A DNA stretch of 64,000 bases from the NCBI GenBank assembly GCA_031553875.1, contig JAVBKU010000003.1, positions 1-64,000 of the forward strand, written 5' to 3'. The position numbers and the translations under genes are program-made. Shown here one piece after another: positions 34,163-42,636 of this stretch (the stretch's first letter is position 1; the number at the start of each line of letters is the position of its first letter). The DNA is from JAVBKU01 sp031553875. Its GTDB lineage: Bacteria > Bacteroidota > Bacteroidia > Bacteroidales > Rikenellaceae. The notes under the pieces were generated by a model, which made no database searches, had not been told where the DNA came from, and saw nothing but the letters and a program-made list of their open reading frames with translations.

Positions 34163-34895
34163 TATAAGCCGGGCGGGGCTTGATGAATCCACGCTATCCA
34201 TCCGCTTTTCAGCGGAAGGCATTTGTTTAACGATATACGGCGCGGGTGAGGGACTGCAGTTCTCCCGATCCTTCCCGACGGAAAAATCGCAACCCCTTGA
34301 CGAGCGGATTGCTGCGGCATTGCTATTCGAGGCCCCCATTGAGGGAGAAGAGGGCGGGGTGGCGATCTCCACGCTCGACTTCGGCAGGGTGGTGGTCGAA
34401 TACCCCACAAAGGAAGCGATCTTCCTCCCCGGCAGCGAGGAGTGCGAGCCCTGGCGCTTTAAGAGCCGCCTCGTGCCCGGCGACAGGCAGGTGGATATGG
34501 TGCGAAGTGTGACCGTTGAGGGCGTGAGCGCTGTAATGGCCGTGCCCAGTGGTGTGGTCTTCGCCATACAGACGGCCCTGCGCAGGGAGGTCGAATGGAC
34601 GCATCCGGTACTCTCGACCCTCTACCCGGGTAAGAAGGGTAAGGAGGCTGTGTCGGTATTCATGGGCGATAAATGGATGGCCGCGAGCGTCTACGACAAT
34701 GGAGCGCGCTACTGCGACATCTTGCCTGTAGCCGGTGATCCCGACGTGATATTCTACGTGTCTCATCTCTGGAGGGAATATACCGAGTGCAAGGGCGAGG
34801 TGAGGGTGTCGGGCTTAGACGCTGCTGGTATGCGCAAAAAGTTGTCCCATTACGATATTCCTGCCGTAAAGACCGACCTCGATGCGTATCATTAG
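34143..34895 (+). CDS. DUF3822-family protein
   Basis: A 250-residue soluble protein without signal or membrane segment. It looks like the DUF3822 family, a duplicated actin-like-fold group of Bacteroidetes usually encoded just before rsmD. The matches are general: an N-terminal LSIRFSAEGICLTIYG and a central PSGVVFAIQTALRREVEWTHPVLSTLY. The function is unknown. It overlaps rsmD by 14 bases, which points to translational coupling. Confidence 0.72.
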   Translation: MQVTGNSISRAGLDESTLSIRFSAEGICLTIYGAGEGLQFSRSFPTEKSQPLDERIAAALLFEAPIEGEEGGVAISTLDFGRVVVEYPTKEAIFLPGSEECEPWRFKSRLVPGDRQVDMVRSVTVEGVSAVMAVPSGVVFAIQTALRREVEWTHPVLSTLYPGKKGKEAVSVFMGDKWMAASVYDNGARYCDILPVAGDPDVIFYVSHLWREYTECKGEVRVSGLDAAGMRKKLSHYDIPAVKTDLDAYH

Positions 34896-35412
34896 CGGAC
34901 GGCATAAGGGTAGAGTCATCACCCCTCCGCGTAACCTGAGGGCGCGCCCTACGACCGATTTCGCCAAAGAAAATCTATTCAACGTGTTAGGCAATATGGT
35001 CGACTTCGAGGATATCGACGTGCTCGATCTGTTTTCCGGCACCGGATCTATGAGCTATGAGTTCGCCTCGCGCGGGGCTAAGAGCGTGATCTCTGTGGAA
35101 ATCAACGCAGTACATTACGCTTATATAAAAAAGATGACCGCAGAGTTCGGCTTCGACAACCTCTATCCCGTCAAGGCCAACGCTTTTTTATACGTAAGGA
35201 ACTGCCCCAAGACTTTCGACCTCATATTCGCCGATCCTCCTTACGATATCGACGATAGCGACAAATTACCCGACCTTATCTTCGAGCGCGGACTGTTACG
35301 CCCGGAGGGAGTGCTGATACTGGAGCATTCCAAAAATATGGATTTCTCCGCCCATCCCCGCTTTCTGCAAAGCCGTAGTTACGGCAGCGTGCATTTTTCT
35401 ATATTTGAATAA
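34882..35412 (+). CDS. rsmD: 16S rRNA (guanine966-N2)-methyltransferase
   Basis: A 176-residue Rossmann-fold methyltransferase acting on G966 of 16S rRNA. The N-terminal ISGRHKGRVITPP and RPTTDFAKENLFNVL are family signatures. The SAM motif is DLFSGTGSMSYEFASRGA (near residue 52) and the catalytic motif is FADPPYDI (near 116), the N-x-P-Y-type motif in its D-P-P-Y form. The length is normal. Confidence 0.94.
   Translation: MRIISGRHKGRVITPPRNLRARPTTDFAKENLFNVLGNMVDFEDIDVLDLFSGTGSMSYEFASRGAKSVISVEINAVHYAYIKKMTAEFGFDNLYPVKANAFLYVRNCPKTFDLIFADPPYDIDDSDKLPDLIFERGLLRPEGVLILEHSKNMDFSAHPRFLQSRSYGSVHFSIFE
35400..35407 (+). promoter_or_regulatory. -7 box for the secreted hydrolase gene
   Basis: TATATTTG overlaps the last codons of rsmD and lies 23 bases before the next start. 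No -33 box was seen. Confidence 0.4.
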
Positions 35413-35430
35413 GTTGTAGTCTGTGTTAAA

Positions 35431-36717
35431 ATGAGATATATATTCCTGGCGTTGGTGTTGCTGTTGTCGGACGCGGTCTACGGACAGATAAAAGTTATCG
35501 ACGTGGCAGCAGGCAAAGTCTACCATACAACTCTGCGCGACAGTGCATACCTGTTCGATCGTGTGGAATACGCAGTGTTTGTCCCGTCCGGAACGGCCAC
35601 CTTGCGCGGGGTGTTTATCCACCAGCACGGTTGCACCATGGAAGGCGTAGGCGCTTCCACCGCTTATGATATACAATATCAGGCGTTCGCCGAGAAATGG
35701 GGGTTGGCTATAGTTAGTCCCGACGTTTTTCCCAAACAGGGGCGCAACTGCCATGACTGGATAGATCCCGAAATGGGTACGGGCAACGCGTTGATAACCC
35801 TCCTCTCCCAAATAGCAATAGCTTCGGGGCACGGTGAATTGCAAAGTGCGCCGTGGCTGCTGTGGGGCCATTCAGGAGGCGGATACTGGACGCTTTCCAT
35901 GATGAAGAATTACCCTGAAAGGATAATCGGGGTGTTCGCATATTCCCCAGCATTCGATCCGAAATGGGAGTATCCGCGCGAAGCCTACAAAATACCGCTT
36001 ATGATACGCCACGCCGGAGTCACTGACCTCAACGGCCCGGTTATCGCCTGCTGGCAGACCGCGATCAATACGTTCGCCCGTTTCCGCGAAAATAACGGCT
36101 ATGTGAGTCTCGCATACACTTCTGAACAGACCCACAATTACAGCTATGTGCGCTATATGGCCATCCCGTTCTACGAAGCGGTGCTAGCCCAACGCCTGCC
36201 GAAAAACCCTCTCGACAAGCTCCGGGATATGGATCAATCCAAAGCATGGTTAGGCGATACGGCCGTATATAACATAATGCCCGCCGCCGATTTCAAAGGC
36301 GACGTGCGTCCGATGAGCTGGCTGCCCGATTCGACCTCTGCGGCCAAATGGCGAGAATATGTGATAACCGGCAGCGTGGCCGACAAAACTCCGCCACCCG
36401 CTCCATACGGCCTGGAAGTGAGTCTTGTCAACGATACCCTGGCTGTCGTCACATGGAAAGCTGTGGCCGACATAGAGTCGGGAATAAAATATTTCAACAT
36501 CAGGGTCAAGGAGGCGGAGTCTAAACGTTTCCCCCTGTCGGGTGATTACCAGCGCTTTGACACCAACGGCGACAATACAATACCCATAAGACTACCTGAG
36601 CTGAAATGTGAAATATCGAGACCCCAAGGTCATAAAAGCTCTGTGATATTCATAAGCGCGATGAACCATTTCGGACTGGAGTCTACCTTTTCGGAGCTTA
36701 CATTCCTTTGGCCTTGA
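35431..36717 (+). CDS. Secreted alpha/beta-hydrolase with C-terminal fibronectin III-like domain
   Basis: A 428-residue protein with a signal peptide (MRYIFLALVLLLSDAVYGQ). The hydrolase domain (about 30-270) shows IHQHGCTMEG (oxyanion-type H-G) and WLLWGHSGGGYWTLSMM, where G-H-S-G-G is the nucleophile elbow. A likely acid and His follow at RHAGVTDLNG and TSEQTHNYSYV. The last 100 residues begin PPPAPYGLEVSLVNDT and look like a fibronectin III fold. The domain mix suggests an exported esterase or depolymerase; the substrate is unknown. Confidence 0.75.
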   Translation: MRYIFLALVLLLSDAVYGQIKVIDVAAGKVYHTTLRDSAYLFDRVEYAVFVPSGTATLRGVFIHQHGCTMEGVGASTAYDIQYQAFAEKWGLAIVSPDVFPKQGRNCHDWIDPEMGTGNALITLLSQIAIASGHGELQSAPWLLWGHSGGGYWTLSMMKNYPERIIGVFAYSPAFDPKWEYPREAYKIPLMIRHAGVTDLNGPVIACWQTAINTFARFRENNGYVSLAYTSEQTHNYSYVRYMAIPFYEAVLAQRLPKNPLDKLRDMDQSKAWLGDTAVYNIMPAADFKGDVRPMSWLPDSTSAAKWREYVITGSVADKTPPPAPYGLEVSLVNDTLAVVTWKAVADIESGIKYFNIRVKEAESKRFPLSGDYQRFDTNGDNTIPIRLPELKCEISRPQGHKSSVIFISAMNHFGLESTFSELTFLWP

Positions 36718-36783
36718 TTTTTGAGTATACAGGGTGTCCGCTCAATAAAATAAACAATAACGCCATTATCTTTTCCGTTAAAT

Positions 36784-36814
36784 TTTGGAGAATAAAAAAA
36801 ATGACTTATCTTTG
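36784..36814 (+). promoter_or_regulatory. tRNA-Asp promoter
   Basis: A -33 TTTG (36784-36787) and a -7 TATCTTTG (36807-36814) are separated by 19 bases, an ideal Bacteroidetes housekeeping promoter. The tRNA begins about 70 bases after the -7 box. Confidence 0.8.
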
Positions 36815-36884
36815 CACTGCAAATTAAGCGAGGCTGCGCTGTTAAGAGTGGGCGGGTTTTAATTCTGTAAAAATTTTCTAAAAC

Positions 36885-36958
36885 GGTGTGGTAGTTCAGC
36901 TGGTTAGAATACCTGCCTGTCACGCAGGGGGTCGCGGGTTCGAGTCCCGTCCATACCG
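36885..36958 (+). tRNA. tRNA-Asp (GTC)
   Basis: The acceptor arms GGTGTGG and CCATACC pair with one G-T. The anticodon stem-loop is CCTGC-CTGTCAC-GCAGG, giving anticodon GTC. The T-arm is CGGGTTCGAGTCCCG. The CCA tail is not encoded. It has its own promoter and terminator. Confidence 0.96.
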
Positions 36959-36965
36959 CTAAAGC

Positions 36966-37010
36966 AAATCCCAAAGAATTGATTAACAGCTCTTTGGGAT
37001 TTTTTTTTTG
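36966..37010 (+). terminator. tRNA-Asp terminator
   Basis: AATCCCAAAGA (36967-36977) pairs with TCTTTGGGATT (36991-37001), followed by a run of T to 37009. Confidence 0.9.
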
Positions 37011-37138
37011 CGATTTGCACTACATTTGCACCACAAATATGTTGTTTATACTGATGTTCGCACCATCTTGGTAGACTTCATCCTGCTTAATAGGCTTGTA
37101 AACTCATGATAATGTCGAAAGGGTGTATTCCGGGCCGG

Positions 37139-37735
37139 TTATCGTTTTATATGTGAGACATCGATAATATACTCTTTCTTCAGAAGCCAGAACGTGGCCT
37201 GTATCACACGGTTACGACGGAGTCTGCCCATATACCATTTGTCTTTTACGGAAAAGTCGAATATCCGATCCCAACTATCCATTATCTCGGATTTTATATC
37301 GTCGGGATATTCTATGAAGTTATATCCGGTACCTGAATCTTTGACGAAACTATCTATCTTCTTCTCCAGTCGTTTGTTATAAACAATATTCCATCCGTTC
37401 AAGACCGATCCCCAAAGATCGAAATCGGACAGTATGACCTCAGAGTCGGGGACGTCGATCTCTAAAAAGAGTTGCTCGGTTTTTTCGCTATCGAACAGAG
37501 CTGGACTTTTGGGAGGCCTTGGTTTCTTGCTTGAAGTATATTGCTGCCAAGCCCACAGAGGGAGTTTTATATCCGGTAATGGCGGTGGGCCTATGCGCCG
37601 CGACATCTCCTCCGCAAGCCAATCGTAAGCGAAGTGGCAGTTCTCATACATCCACCCCTCCTGATTACAGTACGCATACCCGTTCTGTTCGATGTCATTG
37701 ATGATCTCGATATCCTGTATTGTCCAGAGTCTCAT
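37139..37735 (-). CDS. DUF3841-family protein
   Basis: A 198-residue soluble protein. The N-terminal MRLWTIQDIEIINDIEQNG, the middle AYDWLAEEMSRRIGPPP and IKLPLWAWQQYTS, and LSDFDLWGSVLNGW match DUF3841. This family is scattered across bacteria, often on accessory DNA, and has no established role. Base composition is visibly lower in G+C than the flanking genes. Together with the place right after tRNA-Asp this suggests acquired DNA. The MFS gene lies 24 bases upstream on the same strand, so the two may be read together. Confidence 0.75.
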   Translation of the reverse strand: MRLWTIQDIEIINDIEQNGYAYCNQEGWMYENCHFAYDWLAEEMSRRIGPPPLPDIKLPLWAWQQYTSSKKPRPPKSPALFDSEKTEQLFLEIDVPDSEVILSDFDLWGSVLNGWNIVYNKRLEKKIDSFVKDSGTGYNFIEYPDDIKSEIMDSWDRIFDFSVKDKWYMGRLRRNRVIQATFWLLKKEYIIDVSHIKR

Positions 37736-37758
37736 GCCAGTATACGCCTCCGTCAGAA

Positions 37759-39063
37759 CTACGCGTCGTGCCTCACCTTCTTATAGTCACTCAGGTAGAA
37801 ATACCTGCCGCCGATCACCATTGCAAGCCCGCATACGAGCCAAATTACCGCCAGCATCGAGATGCCATACGATAACCCCACTGCCGTCTTCACGATTCCC
37901 AGTACTACGGGAGCGAACGCCCCTACGAAAAAGCCGGTGAAGATCATGGCCCCGGAGGCCGAGGCGTGATACTTGGAGGGGATCACGTCGTAGAGCACGG
38001 TGTAGGTGTTGGCATCGAAAAAGGCGCGCGCGAAACCGAAACCCGCGAAGCCTAAATATATCGTCCACAGCGTGGCGGAGTTGCCCATCATTACTATAAA
38101 AGGCACAGCGAAGAGCAGCCCCACACCCTGCATTATCATCCTCCTGGAGGGGTCCTTCCTGGCCATCATGTCCGAAAGCCGGCCCGCTATGAGTATGCCC
38201 GCGAAGGCGGCTATGTGGGTGTAGAACATGGAGTGGAAGCCCGCGTTGGCAAGGCTCATATTAAACGTTTCGTAGAGGTAGGTAGGCATCCATGTGAGAT
38301 AGCCCGTGAGTACGAATATCAACCCGCTGAAGCAGAGAGTGAGTATAAGTGCTGTGGGGGTGGTGAATACCCAGCGGAATCCGGAGAAGAATCCCACCTT
38401 CTCCGCTCCCTCTGTTATGACCTCCACAGAGGCGGGCTCGCCCTCGGCATCGGTTGTTGAGGGCGCATTCGCCTTAGCCTTGTCTTTTAGCCTTATGGCC
38501 ATCACGATGCCGTGTACGACGCCCACCGCACCGAAGATATAGAACGCGCTGCGCCATCCCCATATCTGTCCCACGTAGCCTGCCACGTAGCCGCTTAGGA
38601 TGATGCCTACGTAATAGGCCGTCTGGTGTATCGACATGGCCAGCGCCCTTGTCTTGTTGTGGTATTGGGCGAGTAGCGAGTAGTTGGCAGGGCCGAAGAA
38701 GGCTTCGCCGCCGCCGGTGGCTATGCTTCGCATGAGAACGAGCATCAGCACTCCGCCCGCAACGCCCGTGAGCATAGTGGCTCCGCTCCAGAACAGGATG
38801 CTTAATGTTACCACCCACTTGCGGCTGTAGCGGTCGCCCACGTATCCCGCTACAGGTACCATCAGGGCATAGAAGATGTTGAACGCGGTGGCTATCCAGC
38901 CCACTGTTTCGTCGGTCAGATGGAGGTCTTCACGGATAAGCGGCAGCACCACATTGAACACCTGCCTGTCGGCCTGGTTGAGCAGATAGGCCACCCATAG
39001 TAGCGCCAGGACTTCCCATTTGTAACCCGATTTCTTCTCTCCGATGCTTGTGGTCATGCTCAT
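37759..39063 (-). CDS. Major facilitator superfamily transporter
   Basis: A 434-residue protein with 12 predicted membrane segments. The loop 2-3 signature is GYVGDRYSRKWVV (G-x3-D-R-x-x-R-R type). NQADRQVFNVVLPLIREDL near residue 30 and SMFYTHIAAFAGILIAGRLSDMMARKDPSRR in the second half fit the anion:cation symporter or Spns-like groups that carry organic anions, sugar acids or sphingoid-type lipids. The substrate cannot be told. Confidence 0.82.
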   Translation of the reverse strand: MSMTTSIGEKKSGYKWEVLALLWVAYLLNQADRQVFNVVLPLIREDLHLTDETVGWIATAFNIFYALMVPVAGYVGDRYSRKWVVTLSILFWSGATMLTGVAGGVLMLVLMRSIATGGGEAFFGPANYSLLAQYHNKTRALAMSIHQTAYYVGIILSGYVAGYVGQIWGWRSAFYIFGAVGVVHGIVMAIRLKDKAKANAPSTTDAEGEPASVEVITEGAEKVGFFSGFRWVFTTPTALILTLCFSGLIFVLTGYLTWMPTYLYETFNMSLANAGFHSMFYTHIAAFAGILIAGRLSDMMARKDPSRRMIMQGVGLLFAVPFIVMMGNSATLWTIYLGFAGFGFARAFFDANTYTVLYDVIPSKYHASASGAMIFTGFFVGAFAPVVLGIVKTAVGLSYGISMLAVIWLVCGLAMVIGGRYFYLSDYKKVRHDA

Positions 39064-39149
39064 ATTTATGGTGTTTTATATGTTAACTATGCTGATTTGC
39101 CGATCTTTATATCCCCGGTCAGCCAGGTGTGGTGTACTGTGGTGTGATT

Positions 39150-39157
39150 CAAATGTA
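39150..39157 (-). promoter_or_regulatory. -7 box of the MFS gene
   Basis: The minus strand reads TACATTTG, an exact TAnnTTTG, about 87 bases before the MFS start. It lies in the 235-bp divergent gap to the first barrel gene, for which no clear -7 box was seen. Confidence 0.45.
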
Positions 39158-39298
39158 CGAAAAAAAGTAATAATCAACTATATCGAGCCTGTTTTTTGAG
39201 TGTTGGCCTGCCTTTTGATTGTGTGCTTAAATATGTCCTTTGTGATTTCGAGGGCAATATATATTAATGGTGTATAATTATTAAAAACCGACCTGATT

Positions 39299-39874
39299 AT
39301 GAAAAAGTCTCTACTATTACTTGCGATTTTCGCCATTGCGGGATCGACAGTCTACGCCCAGCACGCGTACAAACGTTTCAGGGTAGACCTGGGCGTGGGT
39401 TACAACATCTCCACCGATGACAGTTATACCGGAGGCGGTAGCATAAGCCTGGAACCTAAATTTGCTCTTAGTCCTGCCTTCGCCTTGGGTTTCCGCGCCG
39501 AATTCTCGATCGTTGACTCAGACCTCTCGGCCGACATAGACCCTGCCTATGCTAATGTCAGCGGCGGTGTCACCTACAAGTCATCTTACCTGGCCACTCT
39601 TGACTGGTATATACTGCCTCACACGGCCATACGTCCCTTTGTGGGAGGTGGTGTGGGAGCATTTGTCGTTCCCAGCAGGACATTCGAACCGACCGGCGGT
39701 GAAGTTACAGTGCCTTCTACAAGTAATTTCGGGGGAATGTTGCGCGTGGGCGCCGACTGGAAACACCTGCGCCTTGCTGCTGAATACAATATCGCCGGCA
39801 AGGACGAGATGGATGCACGTATCGACTACGTTAATATCAAAGTCGCTGTTTTCTTCGGTGGCGGGAAGAAATAA
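39299..39874 (+). CDS. Small outer-membrane beta-barrel protein (paralogue 1)
   Basis: A 191-residue protein with a signal peptide (MKKSLLLLAIFAIAGSTVYA) and about eight alternating hydrophobic strands. HAYKRFRVDLGVGYNISTDD starts the mature part and SLEPKFALSPAFALGFRAEF follows. PFVGGGVGAFVVP and NFGGMLRVGADWKHLRLAAEYNIAGKD are repeated in the two later paralogues (41298, 41969). The last residues, VNIKVAVFFGGGKK, end with Phe-rich alternation as in barrels. It resembles the OmpW/OmpX-type outer-membrane fold; no function is known. Confidence 0.8.
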   Translation: MKKSLLLLAIFAIAGSTVYAQHAYKRFRVDLGVGYNISTDDSYTGGGSISLEPKFALSPAFALGFRAEFSIVDSDLSADIDPAYANVSGGVTYKSSYLATLDWYILPHTAIRPFVGGGVGAFVVPSRTFEPTGGEVTVPSTSNFGGMLRVGADWKHLRLAAEYNIAGKDEMDARIDYVNIKVAVFFGGGKK

Positions 39875-39933
39875 CCGTATGATTTCAGCAGGTCAAGCCA
39901 TGCTGATAACCATGCAGTTATCAAACGTATCTG

Positions 39934-39966
39934 AAAAAAGGGGGCGAATATTCGCCCCCTTTTTAG
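39934..39966 (+). terminator. Intrinsic terminator after barrel gene 1
   Basis: AAAAGGGGGCGAA and TTCGCCCCCTTTT form a strong stem, closing with TTTTTAG. It separates barrel gene 1 from the lipoprotein gene, so they are not one transcript unless it is read through. Confidence 0.85.
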
Positions 39967-40127
39967 ATAGGATATCGCCGCTTATGCCCCTAAATTACAT
40001 AACCCAATAGGGGAGAACAGAATTATCATAAAAATTATTAACTTGCAGTATAGAGGCAGGGGGCTGCGTAATACTTTCCTATGTTATGCCCTCGTCGACA
40101 ATTATGGCTATATATAACTTATTGTCT

Positions 40128-41231
40128 ATGGAACATCTCTTACCCCGTGTTCTGAGAGCATTATTTTTATTTTCATGTGTCCTGTTCGCAGCCTCGTGCT
40201 TTGAAAAGGATGAGGCCCCCGAACCCGACAGCCGTCCCGGTGTGCAGGCCATCGGTTTCTACTCCGGCGACGACGGCGGCAGGATGTGCCGCTGGGACAA
40301 CGGTCGGCGTACCGATCGCGGCTTTAGGATGGGCTCTGCCTCACAGTCTGTTTATTGTACAGCTATGACCTCTTCAGAAGGGAACATCCATGCGGTTGGT
40401 TGGGATTCCAATACCGGCTTGGGGCGACCCGCTTACTGGATAAACGGGATACAGAAAGAACTACCCCGTCCTGCTGATTCTGACTGGGTTTTTTATAATT
40501 CCGTGACCGCTTCCGGAGGGAAAGTGTATGTAGGGGGCTCCTATTACTTATCGTGGTATTCACTCCCGTGTTATTGGGTGGGTAGCAAGCGGGTCGAACT
40601 CCCGCTTGACGGTCAGACTTCGGATCCCTTCATTAAGGTAGAGGGAGAATGTAGCTCCATAGCGGTATCCGGAGGCAAAGTATATGCGGCGGGACATTAT
40701 AGGACCGTCAATATACCAGGCATTGGACATAATCCTATGCCATCCCCTTGTTATTGGGTCGACGGGGTGTTTATGACGCCTGATATGCCTGTCTGGGAAT
40801 CAACAGGCGAATGTAAGTCTATCATAGTCTCCGATGGCAAGATATATATATTCGGCCGCATAGGTTCCCGTGTTTGCTATTGGGCCGATGGAGCGAGGAC
40901 GGATCTTCCTTATCCCGAATATGCCTCGAATCTCGAATTTGCCAGCATGTGTGTTTCGGAAGGTAAGGTGCATGTCGCTATCACATGCGAAAGTGTATGG
41001 GGGACAGGAAGCATTGCGTATTATTGGAATGGCAGCGAGTGGGTAATGTTTTCCAACCGCCAAAATTATGATAGCAGTACTGCTTTCTCCATCAAGGTCA
41101 TTTGCGGTAAGGTACACATAACCGGTTCTTACAACAACCGTCCCTGCTACTGGGTCGACGGCGAGAGGGTAGACCTTAGCGCCCCGGCCAGTACCACCAG
41201 GGGATATTGTTATTCACTCGAAGTGAACTGA
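40128..41231 (+). CDS. Lipoprotein with seven propeller-like repeats
   Basis: A 367-residue lipoprotein. The signal MEHLLPRVLRALFLFSCVLFAAS is followed by the lipid Cys. The mature part is built of seven repeats of about 45 residues. A clear unit is G-K-V-Y-x-x-G...P-C-Y-W-V-D-G-x-R-x-D-L-P. Examples are VYAAGHYRTV...SPCYWVDG, IYIFGRIGSRVCYWADG and VHITGSYNNRPCYWVDG. Seven repeats suit a seven-bladed beta-propeller, which would expose a binding face outside the cell or in the periplasm. The ligand is unknown. Starts at 40086 or 40104 are possible but give a poorer signal peptide. Confidence 0.75.
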   Translation: MEHLLPRVLRALFLFSCVLFAASCFEKDEAPEPDSRPGVQAIGFYSGDDGGRMCRWDNGRRTDRGFRMGSASQSVYCTAMTSSEGNIHAVGWDSNTGLGRPAYWINGIQKELPRPADSDWVFYNSVTASGGKVYVGGSYYLSWYSLPCYWVGSKRVELPLDGQTSDPFIKVEGECSSIAVSGGKVYAAGHYRTVNIPGIGHNPMPSPCYWVDGVFMTPDMPVWESTGECKSIIVSDGKIYIFGRIGSRVCYWADGARTDLPYPEYASNLEFASMCVSEGKVHVAITCESVWGTGSIAYYWNGSEWVMFSNRQNYDSSTAFSIKVICGKVHITGSYNNRPCYWVDGERVDLSAPASTTRGYCYSLEVN

Positions 41232-41297
41232 GGTAACAGATCGTTCTAATCGATCTTGTGTTGACCGTAAAATATGTTTTTTTAAACTTCTGAATCT

Positions 41298-41873
41298 ATG
41301 AAAAAAACATTTTTATTGCTTCCCGTCCTATTTCTGGCTTTAACTGCCCATTCCCAACACGATTACAAACCCTTTAGGGTGGACGGAGGCGTGGGATGCG
41401 GAATATCTACCGATGAAGCTTACGGTACCGGTGCATTCTTCAGCCTCGAACCCAAATACGCCGTATCACCCACTTTCGCTCTCGGTGCCCGTTTTGAATT
41501 GGGTGTCATGGGGTCGGAAGGTCTTTACGACACGTATTTTCTTCCCAGAACGGTCGATCTTGGTACTACATTGAAAGTATCCATAATCGGGACCCTGGAT
41601 GCGTACATATTGGCGAGATCTGCCGTCCGTCCGTTTATAGGCGCCGGTCTGGGCGGATATTTTATTCCCGAAAGAACATCCACCGACCGGATTCCCACTC
41701 CATTGATAGTTTCTTCCGTCAATAATTTCGGAGGTATGGTTCGTATAGGTATGGATTGGGGGCATCTACGCATAGCCGTCGAATATAATATGGCTGGCAA
41801 GGATAATTTCGACAACCGCATGGATTATGTGAACGCCAAAGTTTCGATCATAATGGGTGGAGGGAGAAAATAA
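41298..41873 (+). CDS. Small outer-membrane beta-barrel protein (paralogue 2)
   Basis: A 191-residue protein with signal peptide (MKKTFLLLPVLFLALTAHS). It is clearly related to 39299 and 41969: HDYKPFRVDGGVGCGISTDE, FSLEPKYAVSPTFALGARFE, PFIGAGLGGYFIP and VNNFGGMVRIGMDWGHLRIAVEYNMAGKD. Barrel strands alternate polar and non-polar. It begins 66 bases after the propeller lipoprotein. Confidence 0.8.
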   Translation: MKKTFLLLPVLFLALTAHSQHDYKPFRVDGGVGCGISTDEAYGTGAFFSLEPKYAVSPTFALGARFELGVMGSEGLYDTYFLPRTVDLGTTLKVSIIGTLDAYILARSAVRPFIGAGLGGYFIPERTSTDRIPTPLIVSSVNNFGGMVRIGMDWGHLRIAVEYNMAGKDNFDNRMDYVNAKVSIIMGGGRK

Positions 41874-41968
41874 TACGATATTTGTCCGCCGCGTAACCGG
41901 TTTGTTGACGGAGCGGCATAGTGAAAAAATAAATATGGGAAGGGCATAAGCCTTAAACCAACTTTGAG

Positions 41969-42565
41969 ATGAATAAATCGTTACTCTTATTTGTGCTCTT
42001 CGCCCTTGTATCCTCGTCGGCATGCGCTCAATGCTATTACAAGCCTTTCAGGGTGGATGCGGGTCTGGGATGTGGAATATCCACCAGCAGCGGCTATAAG
42101 ACCAGCGTGTTTTTCGCCCTCGAGCCCAAATATGCCGTTTCGCCCTCTTTCGCTATTGGAGCCCGGCTGGAGGCGGGGATTATGAGCGCCAAGACTTACG
42201 TTGTTGTAATTGAGACTCCATTGCCGGCTTGGTGTGATCCCGAGCCGGATACCGACTTTATCGTCAAGATGTCGGTTATGGCCACTCTGGATTGGTACAT
42301 ATTGCCCAAGGCCGAGTTGCGTCCTTTTGTGGGATGTGGAGTGGGAGGATATTTTATTCCTGACAGATCGTTTGACAAAGGCGCTTATGCGGCAGACATA
42401 CCTGCGGTACGCAATCTCGGAGGAATGATGCGCGTGGGTGTGGATTACTGGCATATACGTCTGGCGGCCGAGTATAATCTCGGTGGGAAGGACAGCTTCG
42501 GCAACCGTATCGACTATGTGGGGATCAAGTTGTCGTTCATTCTTGGAGGCGGAGACAAGATGTAA
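41969..42565 (+). CDS. Small outer-membrane beta-barrel protein (paralogue 3)
   Basis: A 198-residue protein with signal peptide (MNKSLLLFVLFALVSSSACA). The shared blocks are YYKPFRVDAGLGCGISTSS, FALEPKYAVSPSFAIGARLE, PFVGCGVGGYFIP and RNLGGMMRVGVDYWHIRLAAEYNLGGKD. One long loop after the fourth strand (IETPLPAWCDPEPDTDF) is specific to this copy. Paralogues 2 and 3 look closer to each other than to 1, so they may be the most recent duplicates. Confidence 0.8.
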   Translation: MNKSLLLFVLFALVSSSACAQCYYKPFRVDAGLGCGISTSSGYKTSVFFALEPKYAVSPSFAIGARLEAGIMSAKTYVVVIETPLPAWCDPEPDTDFIVKMSVMATLDWYILPKAELRPFVGCGVGGYFIPDRSFDKGAYAADIPAVRNLGGMMRVGVDYWHIRLAAEYNLGGKDSFGNRIDYVGIKLSFILGGGDKM

Positions 42566-42636
42566 ATTACGCTACGGTTTTTTGGAATGAATTTTGACAT
42601 ATAGGGCTAAAGTTAAACCAATATATCCTATATGTT

